This document shows, in pieces, positions 1 to 4,846 of a DNA stretch of 7,876 nt. A program made the translations under genes and the position numbers. The stretch is from Clostridiales bacterium (GTDB lineage Bacteria > Bacillota > Clostridia > Oscillospirales > CAG-272): contig JAAZGC010000253.1 in the NCBI GenBank assembly GCA_012511425.1, positions 1-7,876 of the forward strand, written 5' to 3'. The number at the start of each line of letters is the position of its first letter. The stretch's first letter is position 1. The notes under the pieces are model-generated. The model ran no database searches, was not told where the DNA came from, and saw only the letters and a program-made list of their open reading frames with translations.

Positions 1-300
1 CGGCTCTCTGCCGCAGATCGTGACAGCCGCTTTAAGATTCCGCATATGGGCTGGGATTTGATTATTCCGGACAAGTCCGACCCGCTGATGAAAGGACTCG
101 GCAGCTCCGCCTATGTTTATTTCGTCCACTCATTCAAGGCGGTGCCGGATAATGAAGCTGAAATCTCGGCGCTCTGCCGATACGGCGAGCCGATTTCAGC
201 CGTGATTCACCGGGGCAATGTATGGGGAACTCAGTTCCACCCGGAGAAAAGCGGCGAATGCGGCATGAAGATTCTTAAAAATTTCTGTTCAATGGTGTAA
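1..300 (+). CDS. hisH: Imidazole glycerol phosphate synthase, glutaminase subunit HisH (C-terminal half)
   Basis: This is the glutamine amidotransferase partner of HisF. It hydrolyses glutamine and passes ammonia to the HisF barrel in the fifth step of histidine synthesis. The frame is open from base 1 to the TAA at 298-300, giving 99 residues. HisH is usually about 200 residues, so the N-terminal half with the nucleophilic Cys lies outside the window. Visible family motifs are PHMGW near residues 14-18, YVYFVHS near 39-45, and GTQFHPEKS near 76-84. The last contains the His (80) and Glu (82) of the catalytic triad. Nothing suggests a broken gene; truncation is only by the window edge. hisA starts 2 bases after the stop. 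The residues before the first visible Met (R-L-S-A...) continue the protein, so no start should be placed at base 46. Confidence 0.95.
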   Translation, partial: RLSAADRDSRFKIPHMGWDLIIPDKSDPLMKGLGSSAYVYFVHSFKAVPDNEAEISALCRYGEPISAVIHRGNVWGTQFHPEKSGECGMKILKNFCSMV

Positions 301-302
301 AC

Positions 303-1049
303 ATGATTATAATACCCGCGATAGACCTTATCGGCGGACAATGCGTCCGCCTCCGGCGCGGCGACTACGGCACCGCCGAGAAAGTCGCTGCCGATCCCTT
401 TGACACGGTTGACAGCTTCATCGCCGCCGGGGCGGAATATCTGCATATTGTCGACCTTGACGGCGCAAAAAGCGGAATTCCTTCAAACGACGGACTGATT
501 CGGGAGATTATCCGCCGCTCGTCGATTTCTGTCGAAGTCGGCGGCGGGATACGCAGCTACGAAAGCGCGAAGACTTATATTGACGCCGGCTGCAGCCGGG
601 TGATAATCGGTTCCGCCGCGCTGCACCACCCGGAGCTTGTCGAAAGGCTTGTCGCCGATTTCGGGGATAAAATCGCCGTCGGCATAGATTCGGAACACGG
701 ACGGGTAAAAACATCCGGCTGGCTTGAAGATTCCGACGCAAAAACCGAAGAGCTTACGCTGCGCATGGAGAGCGCGGGGGTGAAGACGATGATATTCACC
801 GATATTTCCCGCGACGGAATGCTGACGGGACCGGATATCGACGGGCTTACAAAAATAAGCGCCGTTTTGGGCGCCGATACCGCCGTTATAGCCTCCGGCG
901 GCATATCCTGCATCGACGACATAGCAAAGCTCGCAGAGCTTGACATTTACGGGGCGATTACCGGAAAAGCCATATACAGCGGCGCTCTGGACCTTGCCGA
1001 AGCGGTCGCGCTTACCAAATCTATAAAAGAACGGAAGACGAAATCATGA
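303..1049 (+). CDS. hisA: ProFAR isomerase (phosphoribosylformimino-AICAR ribotide isomerase) HisA
   Basis: HisA is a cytoplasmic (beta/alpha)8 barrel that converts ProFAR to PRFAR by an Amadori rearrangement. The 248-residue product has normal family length. It opens with IIPAIDLIGGQCVRL, where Asp8 is the expected catalytic base. AVGIDS places Asp129 as the expected general acid. The two phosphate-binding halves are visible as VEVGGGIR (78-84) plus IIGSAAL (101-107), and IASGGIS (196-202) plus ITGKAIYSGAL near 219-229. FTDISRDGML (165-174) is also typical. The ATG is 2 bases past the hisH stop with only a weak GGTG upstream, so translation is probably coupled to hisH. The 3' end overlaps hisF by ATGA. 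A dual-function HisA/TrpF (PriA) cannot be excluded from sequence alone, but nothing points to it. Confidence 0.97.
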   Translation: MIIIPAIDLIGGQCVRLRRGDYGTAEKVAADPFDTVDSFIAAGAEYLHIVDLDGAKSGIPSNDGLIREIIRRSSISVEVGGGIRSYESAKTYIDAGCSRVIIGSAALHHPELVERLVADFGDKIAVGIDSEHGRVKTSGWLEDSDAKTEELTLRMESAGVKTMIFTDISRDGMLTGPDIDGLTKISAVLGADTAVIASGGISCIDDIAKLAELDIYGAITGKAIYSGALDLAEAVALTKSIKERKTKS

Positions 1050-1819
1050 GCGAAGAAAAGATTACGCTGACAAAGCGGATAATTCCCTGCCTCGACCTGA
1101 AAGACGGGCGGGTTGTAAAGGGCGTTAAATTCGAGGGACTGCGCGACGCGGGCGATCCCGTTGAATGCGCAAAGGCTTACAACGATCAGGGTGCGGATGA
1201 AATCTGCTTTCTTGACATAACCGCGACGCACGAGCACCGACGCACAATATTTGATGTGATCGAGCGCGCCGCATCCGAGGTGTTCATCCCGCTGACCGTC
1301 GGCGGCGGTATACGGACGCTTGACGACTTCCGCGAAATACTGCGCTGCGGGGCGGACAAGGTTTCGGTAAACAGCGCCGCCGTCGCCGATCCGTCGCTTA
1401 TCTCCCGCGCCGCCGATGTGTTCGGCACTCAGTGCGTCGTCTGTGCGATTGACGCAAAGCGGGTCGACGGAGTTTTCCGGGTATTTGTCGAGGGCGGGCG
1501 CCGGGACACCGGGCTCGACGCCGTCGAATGGGCAAAGGAAGCCGAGAAGCGAGGAGCGGGCGAAATACTGCTGACATCGATGGACACCGACGGGGTTAAG
1601 GGCGGATATGACCTGCCCTTGACAAAAGCGGTTTCCGATGCGGTTAAGATACCGGTAGTCGCGTCCGGCGGGGCGGGCAATCCGGAAGACTTTTACGACG
1701 CCTTTGTTTTAGGCGGCGCTTCGGCGGCGCTTGCCGCTTCCCTCTTTCATTTCAGGGAGCTTGAAATCGCCGACCTTAAAAACTACCTCAAATCCCGCGG
1801 CATAGAGGTGCGGATATGA
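1046..1819 (+). CDS. hisF: Imidazole glycerol phosphate synthase, cyclase subunit HisF
   Basis: HisF joins ammonia from HisH to PRFAR, giving imidazole glycerol phosphate (to histidine) and AICAR (to purines). It is a (beta/alpha)8 barrel of 257 residues. TKRIIPCLDLKDGRVVKG (9-26) carries Asp17 and VCAIDAKR (132-139) carries Asp136. These match the two catalytic aspartates of known HisF (11 and 130) with a constant offset of 6, which comes from a longer N-terminus. Other motifs are FLDITAT (55-61), VGGGIR (85-90), VSVNSAA (106-112), TSMDTDGVKGGYD (177-189) and VVASGGAG (204-211). The start is the ATG of an ATGA overlap with the hisA stop, with a weak GGAAG upstream, so translational coupling is likely. 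Its end overlaps hisI in the same way. Confidence 0.97.
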   Translation: MSEEKITLTKRIIPCLDLKDGRVVKGVKFEGLRDAGDPVECAKAYNDQGADEICFLDITATHEHRRTIFDVIERAASEVFIPLTVGGGIRTLDDFREILRCGADKVSVNSAAVADPSLISRAADVFGTQCVVCAIDAKRVDGVFRVFVEGGRRDTGLDAVEWAKEAEKRGAGEILLTSMDTDGVKGGYDLPLTKAVSDAVKIPVVASGGAGNPEDFYDAFVLGGASAALAASLFHFRELEIADLKNYLKSRGIEVRI

Positions 1820-2157
1820 GCTCCGACCTTTCCCGCTTCTTTGAAAAGTCGGAGCTTATCCCGGCGATAATTCAGGATTATAAGTCGGGAGAGGTGCTGA
1901 TGCTGGCTTATATGAATCTTGAATCGCTTAAATTGACTTGCGAGACCGGGAAGACATGGTTTTACAGCCGGTCGCGGCGGAAGCTATGGAACAAGGGGGA
2001 AACTTCCGGGCATTTTCAGCATGTGAAGGAAATAAGATACGACTGCGACTGCGACACATTGCTTATAAAGGTGCGCCAGGAGGGAGTTGCCTGCCACACC
2101 GGCAGCTATTCCTGCTTCTTTTCCGAACTTGAAGAATACAAAAAAACGGAGGACTGA
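1816..2157 (+). CDS. hisI: Phosphoribosyl-AMP cyclohydrolase HisI
   Basis: HisI opens the adenine ring of phosphoribosyl-AMP in the third step of histidine synthesis, as a zinc- and magnesium-dependent dimer. The 113-residue product is full length for the stand-alone enzyme. The core is present: VLMLAYMN (27-34), TWFYSRSR (47-54), LWNKGETSGH (57-66), the metal-binding DCDCD (76-80), and GVACHTGSYSCFF (90-102). By family knowledge Asp76, Asp78 and Asp80 bind magnesium, and Cys77, Cys93 and Cys100 bind zinc. Cys79 is an extra cysteine inside the aspartate cluster. The ATG overlaps the hisF stop (ATGA) and has GAGGTG at 1805-1810. HisE is encoded separately just downstream, not fused as in enterobacterial HisIE. 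Confidence 0.97.
   Translation: MSSDLSRFFEKSELIPAIIQDYKSGEVLMLAYMNLESLKLTCETGKTWFYSRSRRKLWNKGETSGHFQHVKEIRYDCDCDTLLIKVRQEGVACHTGSYSCFFSELEEYKKTED
2148..2152 (+). promoter_or_regulatory. Ribosome binding site fixing the hisE start
   Basis: GGAGG ends 6 bases before the ATG at 2159. It lies inside the last codons of hisI. It selects this ATG over in-frame starts further upstream, which would lie inside hisI. Confidence 0.85.
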
Positions 2158-2158
2158 G

Positions 2159-2482
2159 ATGGACATACTTAAGCAGCTTTACGATATGGCGCTCGAGCGG
2201 CGGAAGAATCCCGCCGAAGGCAGCTATACCTGCTACCTTTTCGAGCAGGGGATCGACAAGATCTGCAAAAAAATCGGAGAGGAGTCGGCGGAGACGGTAA
2301 TCGCGGCGAAAAACGGCTCGCCCGATGAGCTGACAAACGAGATTTCCGATCTTATCTATCACCTCGCCGTTCTCATGGCGGAGGCGCGCGTTTCGTACGA
2401 CGATGTAAAGGAAGAGCTTGAGCGGCGGTCGCAGAAAACCGGCAACCTCAAGACATCAAAAAAGGTCGATAAGAATACCTGA
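2159..2482 (+). CDS. hisE: Phosphoribosyl-ATP pyrophosphohydrolase HisE
   Basis: HisE removes pyrophosphate from phosphoribosyl-ATP in the second step of histidine synthesis. It is an all-alpha member of the MazG/HisE-type NTP pyrophosphohydrolases and works in the cytoplasm. The product is 107 residues, normal for a stand-alone HisE. Seen motifs are GSYTCYLFEQG (21-31), KKIGEESAETVIAAK (37-51) and NEISDLIYHLAVL (60-72). The acidic residues of GEESAE and of EISD are the expected magnesium ligands. The start is chosen by the GGAGG at 2148-2152 and lies 1 base past the hisI stop. The frame stays open upstream to at least 2087, but that stretch is hisI read in another frame. It is the last gene of the operon and is followed by a terminator. 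Confidence 0.96.
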   Translation: MDILKQLYDMALERRKNPAEGSYTCYLFEQGIDKICKKIGEESAETVIAAKNGSPDELTNEISDLIYHLAVLMAEARVSYDDVKEELERRSQKTGNLKTSKKVDKNT

Positions 2483-2503
2483 AAGCGAAAAATAAATATT
2501 AAA

Positions 2504-2547
2504 GAGCTGCGGCAGAACACGAATTTTGTCGCAGCTCCTGAATTTTT
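2504..2547. terminator. Probable bidirectional rho-independent terminator after hisE
   Basis: GAGCTGCG (2504-2511) pairs perfectly with CGCAGCTC (2530-2537). Pairing continues inward (2512-2517 with 2524-2529, two G-U pairs), leaving a 6-base loop. On the + strand a run of five T follows at 2543-2547 after a 5-base spacer. On the - strand the hairpin is followed by T-rich sequence (complement of 2483-2503). It lies between convergent genes, so it can end both the his operon and the gene at 2583-4109. Confidence 0.75.
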
Positions 2548-2582
2548 ATGAGAAAACGATGTGATAATCCGTCGGGGGATCT

Positions 2583-4109
2583 CTATTTTAATATTAAATT
2601 GATCCCGTCCCTTCCGGGCGGCAGGGTGTCGCCTTTGTCGTAAAAATCCTCGTGTGATGTGCGCGTCTCGCGGCTGTCGTAAACTTTCAGCGAAATACGC
2701 GCGCCGGTTTTTGCGCCGACGGCGCTTTCGGGAATTTCTACGGTCAGACTGTTATTTGCGGAAAGAGCGAACGGAGCTCGGCAGATTACATTCCCGCCGC
2801 CGTCCGACAGGCAGGAGATACCGTTTTCCGGCTCGATCGGCGAGTTGGTTATATAGATGTTCTCTCCTACCGTTATATAAATCCGCAGAAATTCGCCGCA
2901 GGTATCGCCGAAGTCGATGGCGTCGGCGGTGCGGACGGTCAAGGACAAAATCCCGTCTTTGCGGGAAACTTCGAGCGCCGTTATTGCGTGCCGCGGCGTG
3001 CGGTTTTCATAAATAATCCCGCCGTAACCTTCGTGTCTGCGGGGCATTCCGCCGTCGTGAAAGCCGCTGAAAACCTTGGAATCGCCCTCGCAAAGCGGCG
3101 TCTGCGCGGGATAATCACGCCCCTTCAGCTTTGCCGTGTATTCGCAGAGGGTCAAAAAATAGTTGTCGGAATAACCGCCGCGCATCATCTCGATATCGCG
3201 GCTGTATTCGTAATTGCAGCAATCGACGAACATAATCGGACGGTCGGGAGAGCCCGGCCAGCGTCCGGCGATCCATTCGTTCCAGCCGGTCACAAGGGTG
3301 TAGGGAACATCGGCCTCGAGAGCGCGCTCGAATTGCTCGATGAGATTGTAAGGCGTTTTCCAGGCGTCCGGGTCGGGGTCGTTTGCGCCGTTATGGTAAG
3401 CGCGGCCCCGGTTCGCGGTTTCGCCGTAAAGCACCGAGTCGCCGAAACGGAGCTGCAGATGCTGCGCCGCCGAGACGTTTATGCACTCGGGATTGCCGTC
3501 CGAATCGACAAATACCCGCTGAGGACGGGTGAAGTCCATCCAGGGCCAGCCGCCCGGCTTGTCGGGTTCGTTCGGCCATTGCGGCAGCTTGATTGTGAAG
3601 AAATTGCGCACATCACAGGAACACTCATCCGGGAAAGCGATTATCGCCGGCTTGCCGTCGATTATATACCATGTGTCCCGACAATACCCCTCGCGATATA
3701 TGGCGCGGTAAATGCGTTCGGCAGTGTCGCCGGACGCGGTGTTGGTGTAAAACATGACCCTCGGTATCCGGTGGCCATGGTCATGATATTCCTGAAGGAC
3801 GCGCATTACGAGTTTGGCATTATCTTCATATATTGCGGCGTTTGTGGTGTCGAAGAAGAGGAAATCGACGCCCGTGTGTATCAGCAGCTTCATATGCCGC
3901 CGCACCACCCACTCGTCGCTTGATTTATAGTAGCCGAACAGCGGCTCTCCCCAGTGGTGATATGCGCCGACGCCGCCCCAGTATTCGGCATCCGGATGAT
4001 ACCCGGCGTCAGAATGCCCGGCGGTTATCTTTGATATGTCATAAAGGCCGCTCCCGTGTTCGCCGAGCCAGAGAAAATAGAAAAGTCCGACCTGATTTTC
4101 GTTTTTCAT
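2583..4109 (-). CDS. Uncharacterised glycoside-hydrolase-like protein with GWNEW motif and C-terminal beta-rich domain
   Basis: The 508-residue product has no signal peptide or membrane segment, so it is probably cytoplasmic. The N-terminal two thirds read like a (beta/alpha)8 glycosidase barrel: VGLFYFLWL (7-15) as a first strand, HHWGEPLFGYY (51-61), TGVDFLFFDTTN (79-90), RVMFYTN (117-123), and YTLVTGWNEWIAGRW (270-284), where Glu278 is a candidate catalytic residue. FVDCCNYEYSRDIE (294-307) and GGYSDNYF (311-318) follow. GH99 enzymes have a comparable NEW segment, but the second glutamate they carry three residues on is Ala281 here, so canonical GH99 or GH71 chemistry is not supported. From about 340 to 508 the protein turns into a beta-rich domain (GYGGIIYENRT at 361-371, FLRIYITV at 407-414), possibly a carbohydrate-binding or lid module. 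ATG 4109 has GGAG 8 bases upstream; the frame extends to 4175 only through the promoter. The gene stands alone, opposite to both neighbours. Substrate unknown. Confidence 0.65.
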   Translation of the reverse strand: MKNENQVGLFYFLWLGEHGSGLYDISKITAGHSDAGYHPDAEYWGGVGAYHHWGEPLFGYYKSSDEWVVRRHMKLLIHTGVDFLFFDTTNAAIYEDNAKLVMRVLQEYHDHGHRIPRVMFYTNTASGDTAERIYRAIYREGYCRDTWYIIDGKPAIIAFPDECSCDVRNFFTIKLPQWPNEPDKPGGWPWMDFTRPQRVFVDSDGNPECINVSAAQHLQLRFGDSVLYGETANRGRAYHNGANDPDPDAWKTPYNLIEQFERALEADVPYTLVTGWNEWIAGRWPGSPDRPIMFVDCCNYEYSRDIEMMRGGYSDNYFLTLCEYTAKLKGRDYPAQTPLCEGDSKVFSGFHDGGMPRRHEGYGGIIYENRTPRHAITALEVSRKDGILSLTVRTADAIDFGDTCGEFLRIYITVGENIYITNSPIEPENGISCLSDGGGNVICRAPFALSANNSLTVEIPESAVGAKTGARISLKVYDSRETRTSHEDFYDKGDTLPPGRDGINLILK

Positions 4110-4117
4110 TATGTTCA

Positions 4118-4121
4118 CTCC
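4118..4121 (-). promoter_or_regulatory. Ribosome binding site of the glycosidase-like gene
   Basis: Read on the - strand, GGAG lies 8 bases before the ATG at 4109-4107. It decides the start against the in-frame ATG at 4175, which falls in the -35 box. Confidence 0.8.
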
Positions 4122-4146
4122 GCAATCGATTTGAGCTGACTTAATT

Positions 4147-4175
4147 ATTATAGCATTTTCCCTTATGAATATCAA
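4147..4175 (-). promoter_or_regulatory. Sigma-A-type promoter of the glycosidase-like gene
   Basis: On the - strand there is TTGATA (4175-4170), a spacer of exactly 17 bases, and a perfect TATAAT (4152-4147). Transcription would start near 4140, giving a leader of about 30 bases that contains the GGAG ribosome binding site. No clear operator palindrome overlaps it. The hairpin-like CCCGA/TCGGG pair at 4203-4219 lies just upstream, but its role is unknown. Confidence 0.85.
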
Positions 4176-4257
4176 CCCCGCGGCGGATGATATTCCGGGA
4201 CACCCGAAAATACATCGGGATTTTATTTATATTTTTGTTAAAAAATACCTCCGTCTA

Positions 4258-4286
4258 TTGCAAATTCGAGCAGTTTGTGGTATAAT
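4258..4286 (+). promoter_or_regulatory. Sigma-A-type promoter of secG (and probably rnr)
   Basis: TTGCAA (4258-4263), a 17-base spacer and TATAAT (4281-4286) preceded by TGG, an extended -10 signature. Transcription would start near 4293, leaving a leader of about 62 bases. The sequence at 4220-4248 is strongly A/T-rich with A and T tracts (ATTTTT, AAAAAA), partly in the UP-element position, and may strengthen the promoter. It diverges from the promoter at 4147-4175; the two -35 boxes are 82 bases apart. Confidence 0.85.
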
Positions 4287-4338
4287 ATATAAAATTGACT
4301 AGCGGCGCCCATTTTTCGGAAAGCGCATCGCTTATATC

Positions 4339-4343
4339 GGAGG
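4339..4343 (+). promoter_or_regulatory. Ribosome binding site of secG
   Basis: GGAGG followed by 11 bases before the ATG at 4355. The spacing is a little long but there is no better in-frame start. The frame is open from 4295, but a start there would put non-hydrophobic residues ahead of the first membrane helix. A 5-bp inverted repeat (AAGCG, CAT loop, CGCTT; 4321-4333) sits just upstream. Confidence 0.75.
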
Positions 4344-4354
4344 AATTCTCTACA

Positions 4355-4750
4355 ATGAATACAGTTTTAGGCATCATATTATTGGTCTGCGCGGTCTTCC
4401 TCATCGTCGTCGTGCTGCTCCAGGACAACAAGTCGGGGCTTTCCAGCACCGTCGGCGGTGGAGCTGACACCTTCTACGGTAAAAACAAGAGCGCTGCCAA
4501 GGATCAGATGCTTTCCAAAATCACCATGTGGGTGGCAATCGTTTTCGTAGCCGTCGTTCTGGTAGTTTATATTATCCAGCCCGACACTGCGATCGATACG
4601 GACAAGTGGTTCAAAGAAAACTTCGACAGCAATCCTGAAACCACCGCCGCCCAGACGCCGGCTGCCCCGAATGCCGTTGACGCTGCCATAACCGAAGCCG
4701 TCACCGAGGCAGAGACCGCCGCAGATGCCGCTGCCGAACCGCAGGGCTGA
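4355..4750 (+). CDS. secG: Protein translocase subunit SecG with extended C-terminal tail
   Basis: SecG is the small auxiliary subunit of the SecYEG membrane channel and assists SecA-driven export. The 131-residue product has two membrane helices, about residues 3-22 and 56-74, joined by a loop carrying LLQDNKSGLSS (21-31) and a Gly-rich GGGADTFYG (34-42), the usual SecG pattern. Typical SecG is about 75-80 residues. Here about 55 residues follow the second helix, and from Pro94 on they are low complexity, rich in Ala, Glu, Thr and Pro. By known SecG topology both termini face outward, so the tail should be extracytoplasmic. The gene has its own promoter (4258-4286) and is followed by a terminator, then rnr. 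The secG-rnr neighbourhood is conserved in Bacillota. Confidence 0.93.
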   Translation: MNTVLGIILLVCAVFLIVVVLLQDNKSGLSSTVGGGADTFYGKNKSAAKDQMLSKITMWVAIVFVAVVLVVYIIQPDTAIDTDKWFKENFDSNPETTAAQTPAAPNAVDAAITEAVTEAETAADAAAEPQG

Positions 4751-4769
4751 TAACCGGATGATCAGTAAA

Positions 4770-4801
4770 GCCGCCTTTGTTGATGCAAGGGCGGCGTTTT
4801 T
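4770..4801 (+). terminator. Rho-independent terminator between secG and rnr
   Basis: A 10-bp stem (GCCGCCTTTG with CAAGGGCGGC, one G-U pair; 4770-4779 and 4786-4795), a 6-base loop and five T at 4797-4801. Only 45 bases remain before rnr and they hold no convincing promoter. rnr is therefore probably transcribed by partial read-through from the secG promoter, so the hairpin may set the secG:rnr ratio. Confidence 0.88.
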
Positions 4802-4846
4802 ATCAAGACGAAGTTTTCCCTCACGACCGATAAAAACGGTGGATAT

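Noticed and set aside
575..946. Ser-rich open frame on the - strand
   Set aside because: It is antisense to hisA and its Ser/Ala-rich composition is typical of a shadow frame.
2087..2158. Upstream extension of hisE
   Set aside because: It would overlap the end of hisI and add residues absent from HisE. The GGAGG at 2148-2152 marks the ATG at 2159.
2988..3923. Long open frame (311 codons) on the + strand
   Set aside because: It is antisense to the glycosidase-like gene, lacks recognisable protein pattern, and reflects codon bias of the GC-rich opposite strand.
4110..4175. Upstream extension of the glycosidase-like gene to ATG 4175
   Set aside because: The extra 22 codons cover the -10 and -35 boxes and the ribosome site, so they would not be in the mRNA as coding sequence.
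4203..4219. CCCGA-7-TCGGG inverted repeat followed by T-rich sequence, terminator-like on the + strand
   Set aside because: No + strand gene lies upstream that needs it, the stem is only 5 bp, and its operator role is unsupported.
4287..4354. Possible riboswitch or leader RNA in the secG leader
   Set aside because: About 62 bases with only a 5-bp hairpin; too short and unstructured for a known riboswitch class.
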